Shown piece by piece: positions 1 to 8,744 of a stretch of 64,000 bases of DNA. The notes beneath the pieces were generated by a model, which saw only the letters and a program-made list of their open reading frames with translations, was not told where the DNA came from and ran no database searches. Within the stretch, counting starts at the first letter, position 1, and each line of letters starts with the position of its first letter. The translations under genes and the position numbers were made by a program. Origin of the DNA: an uncultured Prevotella sp. (GTDB lineage Bacteria; Bacteroidota; Bacteroidia; Bacteroidales; Bacteroidaceae); assembly GCA_934272845.1 (NCBI GenBank), contig CAKQSF010000009.1:6035-70034 (forward strand). Direction: 5' to 3'.

Positions 1-1
1 T

Positions 2-763
2 GGGCTTAGAGCCTGCGCTGGCAAAGGATTTGCCGATATTTTCACACAACTGAACGCAGACTTCTTCTGTCTGCAAGAGACAAAAATGCAAGCAGGACAA
101 CTAGATTTGGCTTTCCCAGGATATGAATCATACTGGAACTATGCCGAGAAGAAAGGCTATTCTGGCACTGCCATATACACTAAACATACGCCTAAGGCTG
201 TTTTCTATGGCTTAGGAAGCATAAACGGCGACGGTAGTATATCCTACGACAAAGAAAACGAGCACAACCACGAGGGACGTGTCATAACTCTTGAATATGA
301 GAAATGCTACGTTATCACGGCATACGTGCCTAACTCACAAGACGGACTGAAACGTCTTGACTACCGCATGAAGTGGGAAGACGACTTCAGAGCATACATT
401 TCTGCTCTCGACAAGAACAAGCCTGTCATCTTCTGTGGCGACCTTAACGTGGCACATGAGGAGATAGACCTCAAGAATCCGAAGACTAACAGACGCAACG
501 CTGGATTTACGGACGAGGAGAGAGAGAAGTTCACGCTGTTGCTCAACAGCGGGTTTAAGGACACATTCCGCACTCTTCACCCTGACGACCCTACATACTC
601 ATGGTGGTCTTACCGCTTCAAGGCAAGGGAGAAAAACGCAGGTTGGCGCATAGACTACTTCGTTGTCTCTGACCGCATCATGCCTAATGTTACAGAAGCG
701 TCAATACATACCGAAATCTTCGGATCTGACCACTGCCCCGTTGCACTAAAAATAGAATTATAA
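2..763 (+). CDS. xth: Exodeoxyribonuclease III (3' part, start lies before the window)
   Basis: Mg-dependent 3'-5' exonuclease and AP endonuclease of base-excision repair, cytoplasmic. The reading frame is open from the first bases, and residues upstream of the first in-window ATG (position 86) already match the family (LNADFFCLQETKM, containing the metal-binding Glu). So the gene is cut by the window edge and the ATG at 86 is internal. Further family motifs follow in order: CGDLNVAH (catalytic Asp/Asn), WWSYRF, WRIDYF and the terminal GSDHCPV (catalytic Asp-His). The last 253 residues are visible of an expected total near 250-260, so only a few residues are missing. A tandem array starts 17 bases after the stop. 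Confidence in identity is high. Confidence 0.95.
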   Translation, partial: GLRACAGKGFADIFTQLNADFFCLQETKMQAGQLDLAFPGYESYWNYAEKKGYSGTAIYTKHTPKAVFYGLGSINGDGSISYDKENEHNHEGRVITLEYEKCYVITAYVPNSQDGLKRLDYRMKWEDDFRAYISALDKNKPVIFCGDLNVAHEEIDLKNPKTNRRNAGFTDEEREKFTLLLNSGFKDTFRTLHPDDPTYSWWSYRFKAREKNAGWRIDYFVVSDRIMPNVTEASIHTEIFGSDHCPVALKIEL

Positions 764-779
764 AAGGATATCAGTTTCC

Positions 780-1024
780 TTGTGCGAAGGCGTTTCTATG
801 CCTTTCGTTAGGTTACTAAGTCCTTGTGCGAAGGCATTTCTACACCTTTCATTAGGTTACTAAGTCCTCGTACGAAGGCATTTCTACGCCTTTCATTTGG
901 TTACTAAGTCCTTGTGCGAAGGCGTTTCTATGCCTTTCATTAGGTTACTAAGTCCTTGTGCGAAGGCGTTTCTATGCCTTTCATTAGATTACTAAGTCCT
1001 TGTGCGAAGGCGTTTCTATGCCTT
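780..1024. repeat. Tandem array, 44-bp unit, about 5.6 copies
   Basis: Units begin at 780, 824, 868, 912, 956 and 1000, exactly 44 bases apart, with a few substitutions between copies. Each unit contains a small inverted repeat (GAAGGC ... GCCTTTC), perfect in the last copy (CGAAGGC ... GCCTTCG), so the transcript could form a string of hairpins. No spacers are present, so it is not CRISPR. It fills the gap between the xth stop and the terminator at 1040. Confidence 0.95.
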
Positions 1025-1039
1025 CGTCCTATAAACATA

Positions 1040-1090
1040 ACGAACCCAAAAGGCTGTTTACGCAATGCGTAAACAGCCTTTTGGGTTCGT
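1040..1090. terminator. Long perfect hairpin, likely bidirectional terminator
   Basis: The arms at 1040-1064 and 1066-1090 are perfectly complementary over 25 bases with one central unpaired base. T-rich sequence follows on the plus strand. It ends 5 bases before the stop of the minus-strand lyase gene, so it probably terminates that gene and perhaps xth as well. The stem is unusually long for an intrinsic terminator. Confidence 0.85.
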
Positions 1091-1095
1091 ATTTC

Positions 1096-3174
1096 TTATT
1101 TAAACAGGTCAGGAAGGTAATAACCCAGGTGCGGCGGTTGGTTATAAGCAACGTTCTGCCACACTATACCCATACGGTAAACATGGTCATGCATCAACGT
1201 AGGCACACGATACTGTGTAGGGATATTTGTTGTAAAGATATTGAGATGCGACTTATCACTATTGTCAAAGAGTATTATCTCTTCTCTCCAATCACCGAAA
1301 AGGTCTGCCTGTAGGCACGGTGTAGCCTTGGTACCATTGCATGATGATGAGTTTCCCCAATCGCTTAGGTCTTTGCCATTAACCTTGATATGCTCCACTT
1401 CACTACCGTTCCACTTCGCCACATAGTAACTCTGACGGAACGAAGGTCTTGGCATCATCTCACGACGCAGACTGTCTTGCGGCATATTAGCAGGACGTTG
1501 CCCACGCCACTCCCCACGTTTCCTGTCACCACGAGGCCCCTGCGTACGCTGAAAGTCATACATAGAACTACCTGGCTTCATGCCTCTGCCACCATTACCG
1601 AGCAGCTCATCCTGTAAATCTCCGTCCCAATAGATACGGAAGTTCTGCGGAACCCAACCCTCTGTTTCCTTTATCACGCTACCATCAATGGCATGTACCT
1701 TCTTTGAAGCGGAACACCAAAACTCACTGCCACGATGGTTAGGATCGATATCGGCTGCCATTCCACGACCAGTGTCGTCATTATCCGTCTCGTGAAAGAG
1801 TATCTCTCCGGTACGAGCGTCACGCAAGTCAGAGCCATACGGCTTAGCCTCATGCACCATATAGTATTCAAGTCCAGGTCTATCAGGGTCAAGGTCGCCA
1901 AGATGTTGTGCATCGCCATGTCCTAAGCCAGTACTGTAAAGCAACGTACCATCATTATTTATAGCCGCAGAACCGTAAGTTATCTCATCACAACCATCGC
2001 CGTCCACGTCAGCAACAGCAAGGCTATGTGCTCCTTGTCCGTAGGCAGTAGCCTTCAATCCCTTTGCACTTGCTATGGTTTTGCCCTGTGCGTCGGTAAG
2101 AGTCCATTCTGATGGCGAGGTACTAGCATGTAACCAGCGTGTAGAAAGTTGCTTACCATCGAAATCAACTGCCCACAGATACGAACGAGTATAATATCCA
2201 CGACACATCACCACAGATGGATTCTGCGTCCTTCCACCAAGAAACGCTACACAAGCAAGGTAACGCTCGCTACGGTTTCCTCTTGTATCTCCCCACTCTT
2301 CAGCAGGCTTAGGCGCTCCACCTACGCCAAATGCGCGATTAGGATTATAGTATATAGTATGAATAGCATGACCGTCTTTTCCGCTGAAAACAGTAAGATA
2401 TTCTGGTCCCGCTATCACATGTCCGCCTGCGTTACGATAGTCTGCCTCATTATCCGCATTCTTTATTGAAGCATCTGTTGCAGCATTGGTAACATAATCG
2501 CCATTACCATCCTTTGAACCTGGCGCAGTTTTGCATACCAACTCTGCCTTGCCATCACCGTCAAGGTCATAAACCATGAACTGAGTGTAATGCGCTCCAG
2601 CACGGATATTCTTGCCAAGGCTAACACGCCACATTAAGATGCCAGATGTTTTATAGCAATCTAAGTATACTTCTCCTGTATAACCATTATGCGAATTATC
2701 GTGAGCGTTGCTTGGATCCCATTTAAGTATTATCTCATATTCACCATCTCCGTCCACATCTGCAGCAGAACAATCATTTGGAGCATACGAACATGTATTG
2801 CCATCAGGCATTGTTTGGTCTATCGGACGAATAAGTGGCACTGACAGATAAGGTTTATCCCACGGCTGTACCTCTTCACTCGTTTCACTGACTGTACCAT
2901 TTACCAGTGTCTGCACTGCATAATGACTTTCTGAAGTACCCTCCGCATCAACATAACAGGTTGCAGATGACAACGAAGAAGCAATGGTTTCGCCATCACG
3001 AAGCAAATTAAACGTTGTGTAAGGAGCGTCAGTTGACAGTAGCCTCCAACTGATAAACATTCCCCTTTCCGAGGGCAAAGCAACAACTCCACGCGACAAA
3101 CGCTCCACATAAGTCTGCGCATTAACAGATAATGACAACAGCATGCCGATGGCTAATGATAGAATTTTTCTCAT
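1096..3174 (-). CDS. Secreted rhamnogalacturonan lyase, PL11-type
   Basis: Polysaccharide lyase that cleaves the rhamnose-galacturonate backbone of pectin (rhamnogalacturonan I) by beta-elimination. The start at 3174 gives a clean signal peptide (residues 1-19, ending SVNA before Q20). An upstream extension of the frame to 3255 would add 27 residues partly encoded by the repeat element and is rejected. The mature protein shows PL11 features: an N-terminal fibronectin-like part (VERLSRGVVALP), then a beta-propeller with repeated Asp-rich calcium loops (AADVDGDGEYEI, YDLDGDGKAELV, VADVDGDGCDEI) and the segments WDPSNAHDNSHNGYTGEVY and KTAPGSKDGNGDYV. Length of 692 aa is slightly above the usual ~600. 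Neighbouring hexuronate-type transporters fit uptake of the products. Confidence 0.92.
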   Translation of the reverse strand: MRKILSLAIGMLLSLSVNAQTYVERLSRGVVALPSERGMFISWRLLSTDAPYTTFNLLRDGETIASSLSSATCYVDAEGTSESHYAVQTLVNGTVSETSEEVQPWDKPYLSVPLIRPIDQTMPDGNTCSYAPNDCSAADVDGDGEYEIILKWDPSNAHDNSHNGYTGEVYLDCYKTSGILMWRVSLGKNIRAGAHYTQFMVYDLDGDGKAELVCKTAPGSKDGNGDYVTNAATDASIKNADNEADYRNAGGHVIAGPEYLTVFSGKDGHAIHTIYYNPNRAFGVGGAPKPAEEWGDTRGNRSERYLACVAFLGGRTQNPSVVMCRGYYTRSYLWAVDFDGKQLSTRWLHASTSPSEWTLTDAQGKTIASAKGLKATAYGQGAHSLAVADVDGDGCDEITYGSAAINNDGTLLYSTGLGHGDAQHLGDLDPDRPGLEYYMVHEAKPYGSDLRDARTGEILFHETDNDDTGRGMAADIDPNHRGSEFWCSASKKVHAIDGSVIKETEGWVPQNFRIYWDGDLQDELLGNGGRGMKPGSSMYDFQRTQGPRGDRKRGEWRGQRPANMPQDSLRREMMPRPSFRQSYYVAKWNGSEVEHIKVNGKDLSDWGNSSSCNGTKATPCLQADLFGDWREEIILFDNSDKSHLNIFTTNIPTQYRVPTLMHDHVYRMGIVWQNVAYNQPPHLGYYLPDLFK

Positions 3175-3232
3175 TATATAGTTCTGTTTAGTTAGTTTTA
3201 TATCTTTGACAAATTTCTTAACTAATAGTTTA

Positions 3233-3426
3233 AAGATGGTTCCATAAATTAACATTGTTATACTTCTTGGCTATTATCAAAGTCAAAGTATAAGTGAGCA
3301 AAGAACTTATGCTGGCATAACGACTGAGTAAACTTACGCTATGGGCCAGGAAAAGACCAAAAGATAACAAAACGTCATCACGTTATAAACGCTTTATCTT
3401 ACGGTAGTAATTTATAGAACAACCCC
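3233..3426 (+). mobile_element. MITE-like element, copy A (194 bp)
   Basis: One of three related copies in the window, all exactly 194 bp and all flanked by TA (here 3231-3232 and 3427-3428). The ends are imperfect inverted repeats: AAGATGGTTCCATAAATTA on the left and the complement of TAATTTATAGAACAACCCC on the right. It has the same orientation as copy B and is the most diverged of the three. No coding capacity. It lies about 60 bp upstream of the lyase start codon. Confidence 0.85.
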
Positions 3427-3459
3427 TAATTAACAAAAAGTTTTTAAAACAATAATACA

Positions 3460-3495
3460 AGAACGGCAACAAAACTCACGTTCTACTGCCGTTCT
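3460..3495. other. Small inverted repeat in the lyase/MFS intergenic gap
   Basis: AGAACGGCA at 3460-3468 is complementary to TGCCGTTCT at 3487-3495. It is a possible terminator or operator. Apart from this, copy A of the repeat element and the promoter at 3664, I see nothing else in the gap between the divergent genes. Confidence 0.35.
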
Positions 3496-3663
3496 CTTTG
3501 CCTATATCATGGAAAGCGCATAACCATTACACACTAACCACTTTATCGGCTGTTTAAGTTTGCGTGGCACAAAGTTAACATTTTTTCTCGTATTATGCAG
3601 TAATTTGTGCGTTAACAAACTTTAATTACAATATTGTTACATAAATGTCTGCCATATTTTTAT

Positions 3664-3671
3664 TAACTTTG
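3664..3671 (+). promoter_or_regulatory. -7 promoter box for the first MFS transporter
   Basis: TAACTTTG matches the Bacteroidota -7 consensus TAnnTTTG and lies 29 bp before the ATG. No convincing -33 box was seen at the usual spacing. Confidence 0.6.
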
Positions 3672-3700
3672 CAGTTGTATAAATATATTAATTAGGTACA

Positions 3701-5176
3701 ATGAGCCCAATACAAACCACAAAGATGAGCAACTACAGATGGACAATATGTTCTCTGCTCTTCATCGCTACAATGATAAACTACATGGATCGACAGGTTT
3801 TGTCGCTCACATGGAATGACTATATTGCTCCAGAATTTGCATGGTGTGACGCTGACTATGGCCGTATCACGTCATTCTTTGCACTTGTCTATGCCATTGC
3901 AATGCTTTTTGCAGGAACCATTGTGGACAAACTCGGCATGAAGAAGGGCTATGCCATCGCTATGGCTACCTGGAGTTTCGGTGCCATACTGCACGCTTTC
4001 TGTGGCATTGTAACATGTGGATTGCTTACAGACATATGGGTTCTCAGTTTTGATGGAGCAAAAGAAGTTATGCACGACCTCGCAGTAACCGGACTGCCTA
4101 TAACTACCACGTCTGTAACACTGTTCATTGTATGCCGTTGTGTTCTTGCTATCGGACAGGCAGGCAACTTCCCCGCTGCCGTCACCATAACCGCAGAGTA
4201 CTTTCCTAAGAAAGACAGAGCATACGCTATCAGTATCTTTAACAACGGAGCATCGGTTGGAGCACTTATCGCCCCTGTTGCTATTCCGCTATTGGCACGT
4301 AACTATGGATGGGAAATGTCATTCTTTATCATTGGTTCCTTCGGTTATCTATGGATTTTAGTATGGCTTCTTCTTTACAAGAAACCTAACGATTCCTCAT
4401 ACGTTAATATGGCAGAACAAGCCTATATCACACAAGACGAAAGGAAAAAACATAACAATACCCAAGCAAACAATACCACACTGGTCCCAGAAGGTTCAGG
4501 AAAAAGCATCAGTATATGGAATGGTCTCAAGCGAAAAGAGACCTGGGGACTAATTGCTGGTAAATTTATGACAGACGGAGCATGGTGGTTTTTCCTATTT
4601 TGGACACCAGTTTACATATCCGATTTCTACGGATATACAACCGATTCACCAATGAGTATGTCACTCATCGTGGTACTTTACCTCATCTCCATGTTATCAA
4701 TTGCAGGTGCATATCTGCCAACTTACTTCATAAACAAACACGCACTGTCGCCTACCGCCAGTCGTGCACGCTCCATGCTTATATTTGCTCTCATACAATT
4801 TGTAGGCATTATAGCAGTACCTGTTGGTGAAATATCACCATGGCTTTTTGTCATAGTAATCGGTATACAGGCAGCCTCACACCAAAGTTGGTCAGCCAAC
4901 CTGTTCTCTATGGTAGGTGACTACTTCCCAAAAAATTCCATTGCCACCATAACAGGTATCATTGGCTTTGCAGGAGGAATATCATCATATCTTATTATGA
5001 GATACTCAGGCAGTCTGTTTACATACGCTGAGAACCTCGGTATGGCCTTTTCATTCGCTGATTACAGAGGAAAACAGGCTGCATACATGATAGTCTTCTG
5101 TGCTATCACAGTAATGTACATAACAGGTTGGGCCATAATGAAACTCATCTTGAGCACATCGAAATCAAAAAAATAA
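3701..5176 (+). CDS. MFS transporter, hexuronate (ExuT-like) family
   Basis: Inner-membrane major facilitator of the anion:cation symporter family. Predicted cargo is galacturonate, glucuronate or a related uronic acid. Length is 491 aa with about 12 hydrophobic spans. Family landmarks: NYMDRQVLSLTWNDYIAPEF after TM1, the loop GTIVDKLGMKKGY, and GQAGNFPAAVTITAEYFPKK with IFNNGASVGALIAP, as in ExuT-type proteins. A ~40-residue insertion sits between the third and fourth spans (around residues 105-145), shared in shorter form with the paralogue downstream. The start at 3701 is preceded by a TAnnTTTG promoter. It lies beside a pectin lyase, which supports a uronate cargo, but the substrate is inferred. 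Confidence 0.88.
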   Translation: MSPIQTTKMSNYRWTICSLLFIATMINYMDRQVLSLTWNDYIAPEFAWCDADYGRITSFFALVYAIAMLFAGTIVDKLGMKKGYAIAMATWSFGAILHAFCGIVTCGLLTDIWVLSFDGAKEVMHDLAVTGLPITTTSVTLFIVCRCVLAIGQAGNFPAAVTITAEYFPKKDRAYAISIFNNGASVGALIAPVAIPLLARNYGWEMSFFIIGSFGYLWILVWLLLYKKPNDSSYVNMAEQAYITQDERKKHNNTQANNTTLVPEGSGKSISIWNGLKRKETWGLIAGKFMTDGAWWFFLFWTPVYISDFYGYTTDSPMSMSLIVVLYLISMLSIAGAYLPTYFINKHALSPTASRARSMLIFALIQFVGIIAVPVGEISPWLFVIVIGIQAASHQSWSANLFSMVGDYFPKNSIATITGIIGFAGGISSYLIMRYSGSLFTYAENLGMAFSFADYRGKQAAYMIVFCAITVMYITGWAIMKLILSTSKSKK

Positions 5177-5280
5177 TAACATTTACGAATAAATAGAAGT
5201 TAACGAAACTCATCATGAGCACATCGAAATCCAGATAGTAATAACAAACATGAATAAATAGAAGTTAACGAAACTATTAT
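5140..5280. repeat. 65-bp direct repeat duplicating the 3' end of the MFS gene
   Basis: GAAACTCATC begins at 5140 inside the coding sequence, recurs at 5205, and a third partial copy (GAAACT) begins at 5270, giving a 65-bp period. The first copy encodes the last residues of the transporter, so the repeat has duplicated the gene's tail into the intergenic region. Confidence 0.85.
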
Positions 5281-5365
5281 ACGGAATTAGACTGTAGGAT
5301 GATAAAGTTTGTTAAATAAAGTAACAGATGTTACCTCATCTTTATATTATTACAATATTATTTCG

Positions 5366-5373
5366 TAACTTTG
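5366..5373 (+). promoter_or_regulatory. -7 promoter box for the second MFS transporter
   Basis: TAACTTTG fits TAnnTTTG and lies 103 bp upstream of the ATG at 5477. It implies a leader of about 95 nt, so this paralogue probably has its own promoter. The rest of the 5281-5476 gap shows nothing recognisable. Confidence 0.55.
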
Positions 5374-5476
5374 CATAAAACGTGTTATCAGTAACCTACC
5401 AAGATAAAACTAACTATCTTTAAAAAGCCTAAACCTGATAACGCCTAAGGATGAAAACAAATAACAATACTAATCA

Positions 5477-6934
5477 ATGAGTTCAGTCACTACAAACAAA
5501 ATGTCCAACTTTCGTTGGGTTATCTGTGCCTTGCTATTCTTAGCAACCACAGTGAATTACATGGACAGACAGGTTCTGTCACTTACATGGAAAGACTTCA
5601 TCGCTCCAGAATTTCACTGGACCGACGATGACTACGGTACGATTACCGGATGTTTCTCTATTTTTTATGCCATAGCAAACCTCTTCGCTGGCAAGTTCGT
5701 TGATTGGATGGGCACGAAGAAGGGTTACCTTATCGCCATTCTTGTATGGTCTACAGGTGCAGTAATGCACGCTGGATGCGGATGGGTAGCCATGCAAATA
5801 GAGGGTTATGACTCAATAGAAGCACTCAGAATGGTTCAGAAGGGTTCTGACGCAGCAGTAGCAATCGCTACCATTAGCGTATGGCTCTTCCTCTCATGCC
5901 GTCTTATCCTTGCTGCTGGTGAGGCAGGAAACTTCCCTGCAGCCATCAAGGTTACAGCAGAATTCTTCCCAAAGAAGGACCGTGCATTCGCTACTTCAAT
6001 CTTCAATAGTGGTGCCTCTATCGGTGCTCTCGCTGCACCTGCCACTATACCTATCCTTGCTCGCGCAATGGGATGGGAATGGGCATTCATCATTATCGGT
6101 GTATTAGGCTACGTTTGGATGGGTTTCTGGGTATGGCTTTATGAGAAACCAGCCAAGAGTCCGTTCGTAAACCAGGCTGAGTTGAACTACATCGAGCAGG
6201 ATGAAGATACAGTAGAGGCTCCTGTCGAGCAGGAAACAGAAGAAGAAGAGAAGACTATTGGCTTCTTCAAGTGCTTCTGTTACCGTCAGACTTGGTCCTT
6301 CATCATGGGTAAGTTCATGACAGATGGTGTATGGTGGTTCTTCCTTTTCTGGGCACCTGCATACTTCTCTGACCAGTACGGATATACATCAGACTCCACT
6401 ATGGCAATCATGCTTATCTTTACGCTTTATACTATCGTAACAGTCCTTAGTATCGGTGGTGGTTATCTTCCAACATACTTCGTTGATAAGAAGGGCATGA
6501 ACCCATACATAGGCCGCATGCGTGCTATGCTTATCTTCGCTTGCTTCCCACTGTTGGGTCTTATTGCGCAACCAATGGGTGAGTACAGTGCATGGTGGCC
6601 AGCAATAATCATCGGTCTTCTTGGTGCAGGTCACCAGGCATGGTCAGCCAACCTTTACTCTACTGTTAGTGATATGTTCCCTAAATCAACCATCGCCACT
6701 ATCACAGGTATCGGTGCTATGGCAGGCGGTATCGGTTCATTCCTTATCAACAAGGGTTCAGGTATGCTCTTCACATACGCTGAAGGTCAGGGCAGCGCAT
6801 TCTCATTCATGGGCTTTGACGGCAAACCTGCTGGCTACATGATTATATTCTGTATCTGCGCCGTAGCCTACCTCATCGGTTGGGTAATCATGAAGGCACT
6901 CGTACCTAAGTACAAGCCTATCGTTGTTGAATAA
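5477..6934 (+). CDS. MFS transporter, hexuronate (ExuT-like) family, paralogue
   Basis: A second uronate-type major facilitator (485 aa, about 12 spans), clearly a duplicate of the upstream gene. The N-termini align (MSSVTTNKMSNFRW against MSPIQTTKMSNYRW), as do NYMDRQVLSLTWKDFIAPEF and the AGNFPAAIKVTAEFFPKK-IFNSGASIGALAAP segment, which is even closer to classical ExuT. The central cytoplasmic loop carries an acidic run (about residues 234-258, EDTVEAPVEQETEEEEKT) absent from the first copy. Separate promoter and terminator suggest independent expression, perhaps with different affinity or cargo. Substrate is inferred from family and context. Confidence 0.88.
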   Translation: MSSVTTNKMSNFRWVICALLFLATTVNYMDRQVLSLTWKDFIAPEFHWTDDDYGTITGCFSIFYAIANLFAGKFVDWMGTKKGYLIAILVWSTGAVMHAGCGWVAMQIEGYDSIEALRMVQKGSDAAVAIATISVWLFLSCRLILAAGEAGNFPAAIKVTAEFFPKKDRAFATSIFNSGASIGALAAPATIPILARAMGWEWAFIIIGVLGYVWMGFWVWLYEKPAKSPFVNQAELNYIEQDEDTVEAPVEQETEEEEKTIGFFKCFCYRQTWSFIMGKFMTDGVWWFFLFWAPAYFSDQYGYTSDSTMAIMLIFTLYTIVTVLSIGGGYLPTYFVDKKGMNPYIGRMRAMLIFACFPLLGLIAQPMGEYSAWWPAIIIGLLGAGHQAWSANLYSTVSDMFPKSTIATITGIGAMAGGIGSFLINKGSGMLFTYAEGQGSAFSFMGFDGKPAGYMIIFCICAVAYLIGWVIMKALVPKYKPIVVE

Positions 6935-6963
6935 ACAATAACAAGAAATACACTTACTAACAT

Positions 6964-6999
6964 ATAAAAGCCTCGTAGCGTTTGCTACGAGGCTTTTAT
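6964..6999 (+). terminator. Intrinsic terminator after the second MFS gene
   Basis: Perfect hairpin of 16 bp (ATAAAAGCCTCGTAGC / GCTACGAGGCTTTTAT, loop GTTT), A-rich before and T-rich after. Confidence 0.85.
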
Positions 7000-7095
7000 C
7001 GTTTAAGAAGCATAACACGTTGATTTAATTTAACCATATCAAATGTAACCATCTGAGAAGTACCGTCAGATATAAAAATTTTATTTATGATAAAT

Positions 7096-7317
7096 GTGGG
7101 CTGTAGCCCTAACATATACGTAGACCAGGGCACCGTCCTATGGTAATGGTAGGTTAAGTGGGGCACTCTGTCCTCGGCTTTGCCGCTTGCCTTTGCAAGA
7201 AGGGTAAAAGTTCTAACACTATACATAAATAGACTGCTGTCCCTACAGGGCGCATTATATATAAGATATATCCCCATAGCGGTGCCCTGTGCTATGTACA
7301 TGTTGGGTCTACAGACC
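7096..7317. repeat. Large imperfect inverted repeat with ~47-bp arms
   Basis: The left arm at 7096-7143 (GTGGGCTGTAGCCC ... CAGGGCACCG) pairs with the right arm at 7272-7317 (CGGTGCCCTG ... GGGTCTACAGACC). The ~128-bp centre is GC-richer than its surroundings and contains a CCCTACAGGG palindrome. No credible gene is present. Function unknown; it resembles non-autonomous palindromic elements. Confidence 0.7.
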
Positions 7318-7342
7318 GATAATTACACCAACGAGTAAACAT

Positions 7343-7782
7343 ACTTACGCTACATGATGTAATGGATATTGCTCGACCGAGCCTATACTTACGCTACATG
7401 ATGTAATAAGTATTGCTCGACTGAGCCTTTACTTACGCTACATGATGTAATAAGTATTGCTCGACAGAACCTATACTTACGCTACATGATGTAATAAGTA
7501 TTGCTCATCAGAACCTATACTTACGCTATATGATGTAATAAGTATTGCTCGACTGAACCTATACTTACGCTATATGATGTAATAAGTATTGCTCATCAGA
7601 ACCTATACTTACGCTATATTATGTAATAAGTATTGCTCGACTGAACCTATACTTACGCTATATGATGTAATGGATATTGCTCGACTGAACCTATACTTAC
7701 GCTACATGATGTAATAAGTATTGCTCGACTGAGCCTATACTTATGCTACATGATGTAATAAGTATTGCTCGACAGAGTTAAC
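7343..7782. repeat. Tandem array, 44-bp unit, 10 copies
   Basis: Units begin at 7343, 7387, 7431, 7475, 7519, 7563, 7607, 7651, 7695 and 7739, exactly 44 bases apart, with a degraded eleventh start at 7783. Each unit contains the inverted pair ATACTTA ... TAAGTAT and a small GCTC-GACT-GAGC hairpin. Differences between copies are point changes only. It lies just downstream of the stop of the minus-strand kinase gene. Confidence 0.95.
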
Positions 7783-7820
7783 ACATTTACGCAAGAGTGC
7801 CTCTTAAAACGCACGTTAAC

Positions 7821-8744
7821 CTATCTACAATCGCTTATAAAGCCCTTTGGGATATAGTTATCTAACGACTGACAAACAGCAGCAGAGAAGCACTGTCCTT
7901 TGGCTATGAGCGGAGACCATTGCTCCTTAGACATTAATTGAAAAGAATCAGCATGCAATATATCGTTTTTTACTACACCATAACAGAATCCTGCATTGAA
8001 GTTATCACCTGCTCCAATTGTGCTTACAGTCTTAATGTTTTTTGCTGGGAAAGAGGTCTTAACAGTAGGTGTACGCAATTCTATAGGTTCCGCAGCGTTA
8101 GTATAAATAAAACACTTGCAGTATGGCGCGATATGTTCATCGTATAACTTGTCAACATCTCTCGAACCGAAAAGAATTTCAAAGTCTTCAGCAGAGCCTC
8201 TCACTACAGTTGCAAGGCGCATGTTCTCTAATATATTCTCAAAAGTATCAGGAATATCCTTTACATGCGATGCACGGAAGTTTACATCATAATACAGTAT
8301 TGCGCCATTTTCCTTTGCTTTATGCAGAAAAGCGGATACATATCCATGCAGTTTGGGATTAATTGCGAAGAAAGAACCAAAGAGAACCACGTCCCCTTCA
8401 TTTACTTGTGGCATATTCTTGTGCATGGACAGTACCTCGTGGTTTTTATAAAACTGGTATTGTGCATCGTTCTTCTCATCAAGAAACGCGAGCGAAAGGT
8501 GCGACTGTGTTCCCTTATGCCTAAACACGTAAGACGTATCCACATTATTATCTCTCAAAAAGTTCGTTACAATATCACCCACATGGTCATCCCCCACCTC
8601 CGTAGCCATCACGCAAGGTAATCCTGCTCGTCCTATAGATATTATAGCATTAAAGGCAGAACCACCTGGCACCGCCTTCAAGGGTTGATCATTACGGAAA
8701 ATAATGTCAAGAACAGTCTCCCCCACTCCAATTATCTTTCTCAT
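7821..8744 (-). CDS. PfkB-family carbohydrate kinase
   Basis: Cytoplasmic ribokinase-fold sugar kinase. Candidates are fructokinase or 2-dehydro-3-deoxygluconate kinase. The N-terminus has IGVGETVLDII and the substrate-binding GGSAFNAIISIGRAG (about residues 27-41). The C-terminus has the diagnostic anion-hole/catalytic-base motif TIGAGDNFNAGF (around residue 245). Length of 307 aa is normal. Near uronate transporters, a KDG kinase role would fit (galacturonate to KDG to KDPG), but sequence alone does not separate it from fructokinase. The stop lies 38 bp from the end of the 44-bp array. Confidence 0.88.
   Translation of the reverse strand: MRKIIGVGETVLDIIFRNDQPLKAVPGGSAFNAIISIGRAGLPCVMATEVGDDHVGDIVTNFLRDNNVDTSYVFRHKGTQSHLSLAFLDEKNDAQYQFYKNHEVLSMHKNMPQVNEGDVVLFGSFFAINPKLHGYVSAFLHKAKENGAILYYDVNFRASHVKDIPDTFENILENMRLATVVRGSAEDFEILFGSRDVDKLYDEHIAPYCKCFIYTNAAEPIELRTPTVKTSFPAKNIKTVSTIGAGDNFNAGFCYGVVKNDILHADSFQLMSKEQWSPLIAKGQCFSAAVCQSLDNYIPKGFISDCR

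Noticed and set aside
780..1024. CRISPR array
   Set aside because: The units are contiguous 44-bp repeats without unique spacers; the same holds at 7343-7782 and 25449-25756, and there are no cas genes.
1000..1314. Plus-strand open frame across the first array and the lyase gene end
   Set aside because: It starts in a repeat unit, passes through the terminator hairpin and runs antisense to the lyase gene.
3175..3255. N-terminal extension of the lyase
   Set aside because: It would encode 27 residues partly from the 194-bp element and would bury the clean signal peptide that starts at 3174.
6996..7301. Minus-strand open frame in the MFS/kinase gap
   Set aside because: It covers the large inverted repeat, has low-complexity coding content and no promoter or homology.
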